The position numbers and the translations under genes were made by a program. From Chersky-806 sp038252255 (GTDB lineage Bacteria; Actinomycetota; Acidimicrobiia; IMCC26256; JAENVU01): 64,000 nucleotides of DNA. Below, in pieces: positions 9,257-17,143 of the stretch. Location: NCBI GenBank assembly GCA_038252255.1, contig JBBSAM010000021.1, positions 1 to 64,000 of the forward strand. Reading direction: 5' to 3'. Each line of letters starts with the position of its first letter. Position 1 is the stretch's first letter. A model generated the notes under the pieces. That model was not told the DNA's origin. It saw nothing but the letters and a program-made list of their open reading frames with translations, and did no database searches.

Positions 9257-9910
9257 ATGCCCGGCGCTCCCCTCCCGTTGGATCTCGCCGCGACCTCCGT
9301 GTTCCTCGATTTCGACGGGACGATCAGCCACTCGGACATCGGTGTGCACCTGCTCGAGCGCCTGGCCGGGCCGGAATGGCACGACATCGAGGCGGAGTAC
9401 AGCTCGGGCGTGATCGGCAGCCGGGTGTGCCTGCTCGACGAGTGGGACCTGCTCCCGAAGGATGCCGAGCTGCTGGCGCGGGTCGTCGCCGAGGTGCCGC
9501 TCGATCCCGACCTCGACCCGGTGGTGGCGTCGCTTCTCGCGGCCGGCGCGGAGGTGAGCGTGGTCTCCGACGGCTTCGGGTTCTACGCCGAGGCAGCCTG
9601 CGCGCACCTCGGCATCCCGGTTCTCACGAACGCCGTGGACTGGAGCACCGGGCAGCTCGCGTTCCCGAACGAGGACCGTTGCTGCGCGTGCTCGAGCTGC
9701 GGGACGTGCAAGCAGGCGCCGATCAAGGATGCGCGGCACCGGGGTCGGGCCACGGTGATGGTGGGCGACGGTACGAGCGATCGCAAAGCTGCACTGCTCG
9801 CCGACGTGGTGATCGCCAAGGACGGGCTGGCGCGCTGGTGCTCGGAGCACGCGGTCGAGTTCCGCGGGTTCGACACCCTGGCCGACGTCGGCCGGATCCT
9901 GCTCGGATGA
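9257..9910 (+). CDS. HAD-superfamily phosphatase (MtnX / phosphoserine phosphatase-like)
   Basis: 217 aa. Motif I FLDFDGT places the nucleophile at D18 and general acid at D20. Motif III/IV is VMVGDGTSDRKAA (D171, D175). An unusual cap segment carries five Cys (C142, C143, C145, C148, C151; CCACSSCGTC), a feature I associate with MtnX-like members. It is therefore a small-molecule phosphatase, substrate unknown. A TACGAT hexamer (9244-9249) 7 nt before the ATG suggests leaderless expression. Its stop overlaps the ATG of the next gene by 4 bp, so the two are translationally coupled. No methionine-salvage partner is present, so an MtnX role is not assumed. Confidence 0.82.
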   Translation: MPGAPLPLDLAATSVFLDFDGTISHSDIGVHLLERLAGPEWHDIEAEYSSGVIGSRVCLLDEWDLLPKDAELLARVVAEVPLDPDLDPVVASLLAAGAEVSVVSDGFGFYAEAACAHLGIPVLTNAVDWSTGQLAFPNEDRCCACSSCGTCKQAPIKDARHRGRATVMVGDGTSDRKAALLADVVIAKDGLARWCSEHAVEFRGFDTLADVGRILLG

Positions 9911-10332
9911 AGGTCGTTCTCGGTTCCGACGAGCGCACCACGTTGACGGACGCGGTGCTCGACGACCTCCGGGCCCGCGGCCACGAGGTCACGCTCGTCG
10001 GCCCGCCGGGGGACGAAGCGAAGGAATGGGCACAGGTCGGACAGGAGGTGGGCGAGGCCGTGGCCGGCGGTCGGGCCGAGACCGGTGTGCTCTTCTGCTG
10101 GACCGGCACCGGTGCGTCGATCGCCGCGAACAAGGTACGGGGAGTCCGCGCCGCGCTCTGTGCCGACGCGGCGACCGCGGCCGGGGCCCGGCGGTGGAAT
10201 GACGCCAACGTGCTCGTCATGAGCTTGCGGCTGACCAGCCCGCCGGTGGCCCGCGAGATGCTCGACGCCTGGTTCACCACGGCGCTCGATCCGGACGAAG
10301 CGGTCAACATCGGTCGTCTCGAACCCGGTTAG
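9907..10332 (+). CDS. RpiB/LacAB-family sugar-phosphate isomerase-like protein
   Basis: 141 aa with the ribose-5-phosphate isomerase B fold. It starts MKVVLGSD and has GVLFCWTGTGASIAANKVRG, matching the family stretch with the active-site Cys (here C60). The usual SDHAG is replaced by SDERT, so the His next to the early Asp is lost and true RpiB activity is uncertain. It begins at ATGA overlapping the HAD phosphatase stop, which suggests both act on one sugar-phosphate-like substrate. It could be a divergent isomerase of unknown specificity. Confidence 0.78.
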   Translation: MKVVLGSDERTTLTDAVLDDLRARGHEVTLVGPPGDEAKEWAQVGQEVGEAVAGGRAETGVLFCWTGTGASIAANKVRGVRAALCADAATAAGARRWNDANVLVMSLRLTSPPVAREMLDAWFTTALDPDEAVNIGRLEPG

Positions 10333-10341
10333 GCTGGATTC

Positions 10342-10638
10342 GTGCCGACCTACGCGATGCTCAGCACGCTCGGCCCCGGCGGGTGGGCGACGCTGGCCGA
10401 GAAGCCGGAACGACTGTTCGAGGTCACCCGTGAGGTCGAGTCCATGGGCCTGAAGGTCATCGCCCAGTACGCGCTCTTCGGCCAGTGGGACTTCCTCAAC
10501 ATCATCGAGGCACCCGACGAGGGGACCATGGCCAAAGCCGCGGTCACGCTCGCGGCGCGGGGCACGATGCGCTCCACCACGCTGCAGGCCCTGCCCATCG
10601 CGGACCTGCTCGAGGCCCTCCGGGGCGTCCCGGACTAG
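10342..10638 (+). CDS. GYD-domain protein
   Basis: 98-aa soluble protein resembling the GYD family (PF08734), a ferredoxin-like alpha/beta fold with a conserved segment IAQYALFGQWDFLNIIEAP. Biochemical function is unknown in the family. It starts at GTG, 6 nt after TAGGCT (10330-10335), and only 9 bp after the preceding stop, so it may have both read-through and its own leaderless transcript. Confidence 0.78.
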   Translation: MPTYAMLSTLGPGGWATLAEKPERLFEVTREVESMGLKVIAQYALFGQWDFLNIIEAPDEGTMAKAAVTLAARGTMRSTTLQALPIADLLEALRGVPD

Positions 10639-10701
10639 GACCCGCCTTCTGGGTCGCTCCGGCCTCCGCACTCCGTGCCCGTTCTGGCACCCCGCTGCTG
10701 T

Positions 10702-10905
10702 CTAGATCCACCACATGTCGTTCTTGCGCCGCTCTTCGCGCACTTCGTGGTCACCGAACAGGACGGGGAGTATCGAACCGTCCGAGCGGCGGCGCACCCG
10801 GTACTGGGAAGTGGCGCCTTCGCGGACTTCCTCGGCGACCTCGAAGCCCCGGGCCCAGGCCCGGTCGAACCGAGATTGCACCTCGACTCGCGTTCCCGGC
10901 TTCAC
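10702..10905 (-). CDS. Small conserved basic protein of unknown function
   Basis: 67-aa protein rich in Arg and acidic residues, beginning VKPGTRVEV (GTG start) and ending NDMWWI. A strand-rich middle (YRVRRRSDGSILPVLF) suggests a small SH3-like or Tudor-like barrel. I remember similar actinobacterial hypothetical proteins with the FDRAWARGFEVAEE and RRRSDG...LPV...F pattern but no assigned function. It is convergent with the GYD gene and divergent from rnhB. The frame is open much further upstream, but that part overlaps rnhB and is not protein-like. Confidence 0.7.
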   Translation of the reverse strand: MKPGTRVEVQSRFDRAWARGFEVAEEVREGATSQYRVRRRSDGSILPVLFGDHEVREERRKNDMWWI

Positions 10906-10984
10906 GCGCCGAATCGTAAACGCGAACCGCGGCGGGCACCGTGCGTCCCGGTCGCGGGCGGCTGCCGTTGGTAACGTCCCGCGC

Positions 10985-11650
10985 GTGACCGCCCTCGCTC
11001 CGCGCCCCACCTTGCGCCTCGAGCGCAAGTGCTGGAAGGCGGGGGAGCGACTGGTCTGCGGGATCGACGAGGTCGGCCGGGGTGCCTGGGCCGGACCGGT
11101 GACGGTGTGCGCGGTGATCCCCGCGCCGGAGCATCTGCGCGGCGTGCGCGACTCGAAGATGCTCACGCCGGAGCAACGCGAGGTCGCGGCGGTCGCGATC
11201 CGCCGGTGGGCCGTCGCGATCGGCATCGGGCACGCGAGTCATGAAGAGTGCGACACACTCGGTATGACCGCGGCGCAACGCGCAGCTGGTCGGCGAGCGC
11301 TCGCGTCGCTCGCCGCGCAGGGCTACGAGCCCGATCGCGTGATCCTCGACGGCAACCACGACTACTTGCAGCTGGGCGCGCGCTGCACGACCGTCATCAA
11401 GGGCGACTCGACGTCGCTGGCGGTCGCGGCGGCGTCGGTGGTGGCCAAGGTCACGCGTGATCAGCTGATGGCCGAGGAGGCCCAGCACTTTCCCGCGTTC
11501 GGCTTCGAGTCGAACCGCGGCTACCCGGCGCCGGCGCACAAGGCCGCGCTCGCCGCTTGGGGCCCGACGACGATCCACCGTCGGTCGTGGATCTTCATGG
11601 ACGGTCTGTGCTGGGGCGGCGTCGCACCCGCACCCGGGCGCCTGTTCTGA
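10985..11650 (+). CDS. rnhB: Ribonuclease HII
   Basis: 221 aa. RNase HII removes ribonucleotides from DNA-RNA hybrids. GIDEVGRGAWAGPV gives catalytic D28-E29, RVILDGNHDY gives D122, and SVVAKVTRD gives D159, completing the DEDD set. A GTG start is used because it begins the family N-terminus (leader of ~20 residues then CGIDEVGRG). Upstream is a short divergent gene. The C-terminus carries a short extension (MDGLCWGGVAPAPGRLF). Confidence 0.95.
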   Translation: MTALAPRPTLRLERKCWKAGERLVCGIDEVGRGAWAGPVTVCAVIPAPEHLRGVRDSKMLTPEQREVAAVAIRRWAVAIGIGHASHEECDTLGMTAAQRAAGRRALASLAAQGYEPDRVILDGNHDYLQLGARCTTVIKGDSTSLAVAAASVVAKVTRDQLMAEEAQHFPAFGFESNRGYPAPAHKAALAAWGPTTIHRRSWIFMDGLCWGGVAPAPGRLF

Positions 11651-11809
11651 CCTCGGGAGGCGGGCACCCGGCCGGTACGTACGACGTCTCGGCCGGGGGG
11701 AGATGTGCTGCGGGCACCACACCCTCGACGTGTTGATCCACGGCTGGGTCGCATGACCCAGCTCCTCGCCATCCTCGGTCGGCGACCCCGAGCCGGTAGT
11801 TTTCAACCC

Positions 11810-12172
11810 ATGGGTCAAGAGATCACCGTCACCGCGCGCGCCGGCGCATCGCCGAACGTCCGCATGTTCGACCTCAACCGGTCGCTCACCGGCATGGCGA
11901 TCGAACGCTACACATCGGTCGAAGATGCACGGGCACGGGGCGGGAGGCCACCGGACGTGCTCGCGCGGCGGCTGCTGGAGGCCGGCGCGACGCACGTCAC
12001 GGTGTACTCCAACGATGTCGTCGTCGAAGCGCCGGTGGAGCAGTGGGCCGAGCTCGAGTCGAAGGCGACTTTCCTCATCGAGCATCTCTTCGAGTACTAC
12101 GGCGACGACGCCGGCTGGTCGTACGAAGCACGCGGGCTCGAGGCCCCGCCGCCCATCGATCCCGCCGGCTAG
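11810..12172 (+). CDS. Nfu N-terminal-domain-like protein
   Basis: 120-aa stand-alone protein. The pattern PNVRMFDLNRSLT, then LARRLLEAGATHVTVYSNDVVVEA and a Trp a few residues later, resembles the N-terminal domain of Nfu iron-sulfur scaffold proteins (PF08712). The Cys-bearing C-terminal NifU domain is absent and there is no Cys in the protein, so it cannot hold a cluster by itself. TAGTTT (11797-11802) lies 7 nt before this ATG, which favours it; an alternative in-frame ATG lies at 11754. Function unknown. Confidence 0.68.
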   Translation: MGQEITVTARAGASPNVRMFDLNRSLTGMAIERYTSVEDARARGGRPPDVLARRLLEAGATHVTVYSNDVVVEAPVEQWAELESKATFLIEHLFEYYGDDAGWSYEARGLEAPPPIDPAG

Positions 12173-12193
12173 CAACCGCACGGGAGGTTGACG

Positions 12194-12628
12194 ATGTCCG
12201 TCCCGATCCAGGTGGTCATCGACTGCGGCGACCCGGCGGCGCTCGCCGGGTTCTGGTCCGAGGCGCTCGGCTACGTGGTGCAGCCACCGCCGCCGGGCTT
12301 CGGGAGCTGGGAGGAGTGGCTGCGCGACAACGGCGTGCCGGAGTCCGAGTGGAACGCGGTGAGCGCGGTCGTCGACCCGGACGGGGCGGGACCGCGCCTC
12401 TTCTTCCAGCGGGTGCCGGAGCCGAAGGTCGGCAAAGCGCGCCTGCACCTGGATCTGAACGTCGGCGGCGGACCTGAGACTCCGATCGCCCAGCGCCGAT
12501 CCCGGGTGGACGAGAAGGTGGCTCGCCTCGTCGAGCTCGGCGCCGAGCTCGTTCGGACGTTCGAGGAGCGGGGCGAGTACTGGGTGGGCATGCGGGATCC
12601 GGAGGGCAACGAGTTCGACGTGCAGTAG
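12194..12628 (+). CDS. VOC-family (glyoxalase-like) protein
   Basis: 144-aa vicinal-oxygen-chelate fold protein with two beta-alpha-beta-beta-beta halves. The N-terminal half starts IQVVIDCGDPAALAGFWSEALGY, and the C-terminal half has KARLHLDLNV and a closing GMRDPEGNEFDV, typical of glyoxalase-like Actinobacteria proteins. The ATG at 12194 is chosen because GGGAGG (12182-12187) is well spaced; a TTG two codons upstream is possible. Specific substrate unknown. Confidence 0.85.
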   Translation: MSVPIQVVIDCGDPAALAGFWSEALGYVVQPPPPGFGSWEEWLRDNGVPESEWNAVSAVVDPDGAGPRLFFQRVPEPKVGKARLHLDLNVGGGPETPIAQRRSRVDEKVARLVELGAELVRTFEERGEYWVGMRDPEGNEFDVQ

Positions 12629-12645
12629 CGCGCGACGATGGCGGG

Positions 12646-13020
12646 ATGGCCACGCCCGCCGAAGCGCGTCCCGAGGTCACCGAGGACGTGCACACCGAGG
12701 ATCTGCCGCCGACTCCGCAACGCGACTTCCTGATCCCGGCCGATCGCTGGCCGGAGGCGCCGCCGGAGCTGCAGAGGCTCGGTGCCGACATCGGCGTCGA
12801 CCTCGTCGCGTACAAGCGCCGGATCGGGCGCTACTTGTTGTGGCGGGCCGGACCGGCGGTGCATGCCGAGGCTCGCTACATGGCGCTCGCGGCCGATGAT
12901 CTCGCGGAGCGGTACACCTACCGGCTGTTCGCGGACGGCACCGGTTCCGGGGTCGGCGCCGACGGCATGACGCACACTCGGTTCCGTACGTGGAAGGAAT
13001 CGTTGCGCGACGCCTCGTAG
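12646..13020 (+). CDS. Conserved hypothetical protein
   Basis: 124-aa soluble protein with an acidic, Pro-rich N-terminus (about 40 residues) followed by a helical segment with YKRRIGRYLLWRAGPA and ARYMALAADD. I do not recognise the family. It lies 17 bp after the VOC gene on the same strand and could be co-transcribed. Codon use is typical of the window. It ends shortly before a convergent membrane-protein gene. Confidence 0.65.
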   Translation: MATPAEARPEVTEDVHTEDLPPTPQRDFLIPADRWPEAPPELQRLGADIGVDLVAYKRRIGRYLLWRAGPAVHAEARYMALAADDLAERYTYRLFADGTGSGVGADGMTHTRFRTWKESLRDAS

Positions 13021-13036
13021 GGAGTGCCGGGGCGCG

Positions 13037-13291
13037 CTAGTTGCCGATGACGTCCGCCGGCAGGGTGGCGACGAAGAGCCCGATCGGCACGCAGACGACG
13101 GCCATGACGATGACCCAGCGCCCGCGTGGCTCGCCCCGGACGATGGCGGCGATGCCGAGGGCGACAGCGGCCAACCCCAGGGCGATCGGCCACAGCCAGA
13201 TCGAGAACGCGGCCGCACCGACACCGAGGCAAGCGCTGAGCTGGCCGCGCCGGAGCCGCAGGCTGCCGGAGGTGGGCGCCGAGGATTCCAT
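13037..13291 (-). CDS. Small two-TM membrane protein (DUF4190-like)
   Basis: 84 aa. A short cytoplasmic N-terminus is followed by two hydrophobic spans (about 20-48 and 57-78) separated by a polar RGEPRGRW loop. The arrangement, small hairpin proteins rich in G/A/I/V, resembles DUF4190-type proteins. No catalytic residues are seen. The ATG start is rightmost; the gene is convergent with the preceding hypothetical gene and divergent from the flavodoxin-like gene. Confidence 0.62.
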   Translation of the reverse strand: MESSAPTSGSLRLRRGQLSACLGVGAAAFSIWLWPIALGLAAVALGIAAIVRGEPRGRWVIVMAVVCVPIGLFVATLPADVIGN

Positions 13292-13355
13292 CTAGGGCAG
13301 GCTAACGCCCCGGGCCCGCAATCCACGACGCGGGCGAGGCAGCAACGGAGGTTCG

Positions 13356-14105
13356 ATGACCACGCTCACGCCCAAGCAGGAAGAGCTGTGCAGCCAGAGC
13401 CGCTGGGACTTCTCGGACCTGCGGGCACTGTTCATCAACTGCACGCTCAAGCGCTCCCCGGAGGTGTCCAACACCCAGGGATTGGCCGACATCTCGATCG
13501 AGATCATGCGCCGTCAGGGCGTCACGGTTGACGTCATACGCGCGATCGACCGGAAGATCGCGACCGGTGTGTGGCCGGACATGACCGAGCACGGATGGGA
13601 TCACGACGACTGGCCGGAGATCTCCGAGCAGGTGATGGCCGCGGACATCCTGGTGCTCTGCATGCCGATCTGGCTCGGTGAGAAGTCCTCCGTGTGCACG
13701 CAGGTGATCGAGCGGCTCTACGGGAACTCGCATCTGCTCAACGAGCGTGGTCAGTACGCCTACTACGGGCGCGTCGGTGGCTGTCTCGTCACGGGGAACG
13801 AAGATGGCGTGAAGCACTGCGCGATGAACGTGCTCTACTCGTTGCAGCACCTCGGTTACACGATCCCGCCCCAGGCGGACACGGGCTGGATCGGCGAGGC
13901 GGGGCCCGGTCCGTCCTATCTCGACCCGGGCTCCGGCGGCCCGGAGAACGACTTCACGAATCGCAACACCACGTTCATGACCTGGAACCTGCTGCACGCG
14001 GCGCGGATGCTCAGGGACGCCGGTGGGATCCCGGACCACGGCAATCAGCGCGCCGAGTGGGACGCGGGCTGCCGGTTCGACTTCCCGAATCCCGACTACC
14101 GCTGA
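13356..14105 (+). CDS. Flavodoxin-family / NAD(P)H-dependent oxidoreductase
   Basis: 249-aa protein with a flavodoxin-like fold (NADPH-dependent FMN reductase group). RALFINCTLKRSPEVSNT is the phosphate-binding first loop, ADILVLCMPIWLGEKSSV is the second flavin-contact loop, and GGCLVTGNEDG the third. A C-terminal extension of ~60 residues includes Trp and Asn-rich segments. RBS AACGGAGG (13346-13353) is close to the ATG, with a spacer of only 2 nt. It likely reduces quinones, flavins or nitro-compounds in the cytoplasm, but the substrate is unknown. Confidence 0.83.
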   Translation: MTTLTPKQEELCSQSRWDFSDLRALFINCTLKRSPEVSNTQGLADISIEIMRRQGVTVDVIRAIDRKIATGVWPDMTEHGWDHDDWPEISEQVMAADILVLCMPIWLGEKSSVCTQVIERLYGNSHLLNERGQYAYYGRVGGCLVTGNEDGVKHCAMNVLYSLQHLGYTIPPQADTGWIGEAGPGPSYLDPGSGGPENDFTNRNTTFMTWNLLHAARMLRDAGGIPDHGNQRAEWDAGCRFDFPNPDYR

Positions 14106-14160
14106 GCGGCGGAGCGTTCCGGTGCCGTGGTGAGGGAGGGATCAGCTGGGGAGCGCCGGC

Positions 14161-15369
14161 TCACCCGGACGGCGGGGGGACCGGTTCGCGAGTGGTGAGG
14201 CGGAGCAGCGCGATGCCGATCGCCCCGCTCAGGATCGAGGCACTCAGGATCGCGACCTTGGCCTCGTCGAGCCGGATGCCGGCGTAGGAGAGGTTGGCGA
14301 CGAACAACGAGACGGTGAACCCGATCCCAGCGGCGGCGCCCGCGGCAGCCACGTGCGCGAGTCGCACCCCCTCAGGCAGGCGGCCGAGGCGCAGGCGGAG
14401 CGCGAGTGCCGTCGTCGCGAGGATCCCGAGCGGCTTGCCGAGCACCAGTCCGAGGACGACACCGAGCGCGATCGGGCTCTGCAGCGCGCGCGTGAAGCTG
14501 CCACCGCCCAGCTCGATCCCCGCGTTGGCGAGCGCGAAGACCGGGACGATGACGAAGCTCGACCACGGGTGAATCCGCGCTTCCAGCTCCTCGAGCACCT
14601 CACGCCCGTGGATGGGCCGCGCCGGAGTGAGCAGCCCGAGCGCTACCCCGGCGATCGTGGCATGCACCCCGGACTCGAGGACGCACACCCAGAGCGCGAC
14701 CCCGGGAAGCACGTAGACGAGCGCGTGGCGGATCCCGAGTCGTTGGAGGCCGAGGACGACGAGGAGCGCGGCCACCGCACCGAGCAGCCACGAAGGAGAG
14801 ATGGCGCCCGAATAGAAGAGCGCGATCACGAGGATGGCGCCGATATCGTCGACGATCGCGAGCGAGAGCAGGAACAGCTTGAGGCGCGGCGGGACGCGCG
14901 AGCCGACGATGGCGAGCACGGCGACCGCGAAGGCGATGTCGGTCGCCATCGGGATGGCCCAGCCTCGAGCACCCGGACCGCTCGCGTTCACCGTGAGGTA
15001 GAGGAGCGCGGGCACCACCATCCCGCCGAGCGCTGCGAGGACCGGCAGGCTCGCGATCTTCGGGTCCCGCAGCTCGCCGCGCACGAGCTCGCGCTTGATC
15101 TCCAGCCCGACGACGAAGAAGAACACGGTCATCAACCCGTCGTTGACCCAGAGCTGCATCGTCTCGGTCAGCGCGAGACGACCGCCGCCGATGGTGAGCT
15201 CGGTCGACCATGCCTGGGCGTACGAGCCCGGCGCGAGGTTGGCCCAGGCGAGGGCGGCCAGCGTCGACACGAGCAGAACGACCCCGCCCAGCACTTCGAC
15301 GTAGACGAAGGCGCTGCCCATCGGCGGCAGGTATCGACCGAAGGGAAGGCGGATGGCGCGTCGGGTCAT
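14161..15369 (-). CDS. nhaA: Na+/H+ antiporter NhaA
   Basis: 402 aa from the chosen ATG. Electrogenic Na+/H+ exchanger for pH and salt homeostasis, with about 11-12 membrane segments. The transport-site pair is in LSLAIVDDIGAI (Asp-Asp), the upstream Asp is in PMATDIAFA, and LEIKRELVRGEL is the family's cytoplasmic loop. An upstream in-frame GTG at 15423 would add 18 residues; a TACCCT hexamer lies 10 nt before it, so the longer form is possible. It is downstream of a terminator that separates it from the pilin-like gene on the same strand. Confidence 0.93.
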   Translation of the reverse strand: MTRRAIRLPFGRYLPPMGSAFVYVEVLGGVVLLVSTLAALAWANLAPGSYAQAWSTELTIGGGRLALTETMQLWVNDGLMTVFFFVVGLEIKRELVRGELRDPKIASLPVLAALGGMVVPALLYLTVNASGPGARGWAIPMATDIAFAVAVLAIVGSRVPPRLKLFLLSLAIVDDIGAILVIALFYSGAISPSWLLGAVAALLVVLGLQRLGIRHALVYVLPGVALWVCVLESGVHATIAGVALGLLTPARPIHGREVLEELEARIHPWSSFVIVPVFALANAGIELGGGSFTRALQSPIALGVVLGLVLGKPLGILATTALALRLRLGRLPEGVRLAHVAAAGAAAGIGFTVSLFVANLSYAGIRLDEAKVAILSASILSGAIGIALLRLTTREPVPPPSG

Positions 15370-15482
15370 CGGGGGCGGGCTCCGGTCGCGGGGGCACGGA
15401 TCGCCGACCAGGCTTCCCGGCACACCAAGCGGGAGGGTAGCCGCGCCGAAGGAGGCCGGATCGACCGGCGCCGAGACATGAA

Positions 15483-15510
15483 AGTGGGGACGGGTTGCCC
15501 CGTCCCCACT
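15483..15510 (-). terminator. Intrinsic terminator after the pilin-like gene
   Basis: A perfect 12-bp inverted repeat (15483-15494 with 15499-15510) has a 4-nt loop. Read on the minus strand it is followed by tttcatgt. It sits 172 bp past the pilin-like stop and before nhaA, so it ends that transcript or insulates nhaA. Confidence 0.68.
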
Positions 15511-15682
15511 CTCGTCCCGAACCCTTAGGCGTCAGCAGGGGGATGGAGGCAATTGATCGCTGACGGATTCGGCCGGTCTGTAGTGCTGGGATGTCGGTAC
15601 AGATCCTGCCCGCTCGCCGAGACGGTCTCGCGCTCGTCGTGTTCTGATCCGATGACGATGCGTCGGTGGCGTCGGTGCTGCC

Positions 15683-16336
15683 TCAGTGACGGTGGCGCCG
15701 ACGGGTGGTGGTCGTGGTCGGGGGGTGGTGGTGGCCACTCGTGGTCGTCGTCGTGGGAGGAGCAAGCGTCGTGGTCGTCGTCGTGGTCGCGGGAGCCACG
15801 GTTGTCGTTGTCGATACCGAGGTTGTCGTGCTCGGCGGCGCGGTCGTGGTCGTCGAGCCACCGTCGTAGCTCGCGCCGTCGACCACGGCGGCGTCGTCGG
15901 CACAGCTGCCGATCGGAACCAGTGTGTAGCTCCCCGGGGGCGTGCCGACGTCGATGTCGTAGCTGGCGGACTCCCCGCGCAGGATCTTCTGCGCGACCAG
16001 CTCCGGCTCGGTTGCATAGCGTCCGTTCTGGGCCAGGTACAGCTCTTCGGCGGACTCGAGCGCGGCGTGGTCAGTCGCGCATGCTGCGGCCGAGCTGCGC
16101 GCTCGGAGGCCACCCACCGCGAACACGACGACACCGGCGAGCACGCCGAGGATCACGATGACGACGAGGAGCTCGACGAGGGTGAATCCCAGGGCGCCGC
16201 TCTGTGAGCCCAATATGACGCCGCGTCGAATGGTCCGGTTGCTCGATTCTCCGGTCGTCGACACCTCGGATATGCCGCGGCCGATCAGGCGCGTGGCGGG
16301 AAGGGACGTCCAGGACGAGGGCTCGGAGACTTGCAC
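15683..16336 (-). CDS. Type IV pilin-like protein with Thr-rich tail
   Basis: 217 aa from GTG. A prepilin signal is clear: GALG|FTLVELLVVIVILG, cleavage after G50, Phe at +1 and Glu at +5, followed by the hydrophobic N-terminal helix. After the helix is a small globular part (about 80-155) with paired Cys and an ESAEELYLAQNGRYAT segment typical of pseudopilins. The last ~60 residues are Thr/Pro/Ser-rich with a His/Arg-rich end, which is unusual for a pilin and may be a wall-spanning spacer. No pilus assembly genes are nearby. The start is uncertain; a TTG at 16213 would give a short leader. It is divergent from imuA'. Confidence 0.75.
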   Translation of the reverse strand: MQVSEPSSWTSLPATRLIGRGISEVSTTGESSNRTIRRGVILGSQSGALGFTLVELLVVIVILGVLAGVVVFAVGGLRARSSAAACATDHAALESAEELYLAQNGRYATEPELVAQKILRGESASYDIDVGTPPGSYTLVPIGSCADDAAVVDGASYDGGSTTTTAPPSTTTSVSTTTTVAPATTTTTTTLAPPTTTTTSGHHHPPTTTTTRRRHRH

Positions 16337-16390
16337 GGGGAGTTGTTTCGGCGCGATCTGAGGTCACCTGTACCGCGCCTTCTTGCGGAG

Positions 16391-16412
16391 TCGAACATAC
16401 GTTCGGTAGGGT
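16391..16412 (+). promoter_or_regulatory. LexA-type SOS box plus -10 of imuA'-imuB
   Basis: TCGAACATACGTTCGG (16391-16406) matches the actinobacterial LexA box TCGAAC-N4-GTTCGA at all but the last base. It is directly followed by the -10 hexamer TAGGGT (16407-16412), 6 nt before the GTG start. LexA bound here would cover the promoter. The same arrangement precedes dnaE2. Confidence 0.88.
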
Positions 16413-16418
16413 GCCCGA

Positions 16419-17135
16419 GTGGCGATCACCGCACTTCCCTCTTCGCTCTCGGATCCGGCCCGACCCCTCGTCCTGCCCCGGCGTGACGCGGCTGCGCGCG
16501 CCCATCTCGACGACGTGTCGCGTCGCGGCGCGCCGGTGGTGCTGGCCCGTGAGCGTGTCTTGTCCATCCCCGGCCCGCTCGGCGCGCTCTTCCCCGACGG
16601 GGCGTTGCAACGGGGAACCGTGACCACCGTCGGCGGCGAGCCGGGTGCAGGCGTCACCTCGTTGGCCTTCGGTCTGGTGGCCGCGGCGACGGCCGCGGGG
16701 GAGTGGGCCGCCGCAGTCGACCCCCAGGGGACGCTCGGTGGGTTGGCGGCACAGGAGGCCGGAGTCGACCTCTCGCGCTTCGCGGTCGTGCGCGACGTGG
16801 CCAAGGACCGCTGGGCGACCGTCGTGGCCGCATTGCTCGACGGCGTGAGCCTGGTCATGGCCGAGGTGCCGCGCGGTCTGCGCGCCGGTGATGCTCACCG
16901 GCTGGTCGCCCGCGCCCGCGAGCGCAGCACGGCGCTGGTGATGATCAGCGCGTCGGCCCGAGCCGTGTGGCCGGCCGATGCCGCGTTGCGCATCTGGGCC
17001 GTCGGTGGCCCCTGGCCGGGACTGGGACCGGATCGAGGTGTGCTCGCACCCCGAGCGCTTCGGCTGCGGGTCGAAGGACGGGGGGTTGCCCCCGGCGTGC
17101 GGACGGTGGCGGGCCCGCTCGCCCTGACCGGCTGA
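16419..17135 (+). CDS. imuA': ImuA' - RecA-like mutasome protein
   Basis: 238-aa protein placed as ImuA' because it directly precedes imuB and has a RecA-like core. The Walker-A-like loop GGEPGAGVTS (residues 72-81) lacks the Lys (V79 in its place), so classical ATPase activity is doubtful. The N-terminus has a helical arm, and the C-terminal part keeps RecA-like strands (LVMAEVPRG, ALVMISASARAVW). In mycobacteria ImuA' partners ImuB and DnaE2 in SOS translesion synthesis. GTG start 6 nt after the SOS-controlled -10, leaderless. imuB follows after 8 bp. Confidence 0.85.
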   Translation: MAITALPSSLSDPARPLVLPRRDAAARAHLDDVSRRGAPVVLARERVLSIPGPLGALFPDGALQRGTVTTVGGEPGAGVTSLAFGLVAAATAAGEWAAAVDPQGTLGGLAAQEAGVDLSRFAVVRDVAKDRWATVVAALLDGVSLVMAEVPRGLRAGDAHRLVARARERSTALVMISASARAVWPADAALRIWAVGGPWPGLGPDRGVLAPRALRLRVEGRGVAPGVRTVAGPLALTG

Positions 17136-17143
17136 GCCACCCG

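Noticed and set aside
11810..12172. NifU/Nfu gene as a sign of nitrogen fixation or Fe-S scaffold
   Set aside because: Only the N-terminal Nfu-like domain is present and there are no Cys, so no cluster-binding or nif link can be claimed.
15700..15860. gtggtcgtcg-type short repeats as a CRISPR or tandem repeat array
   Set aside because: They encode the Thr-rich pilin-like tail in frame. There are no regular unit-spacer lengths and no cas genes.
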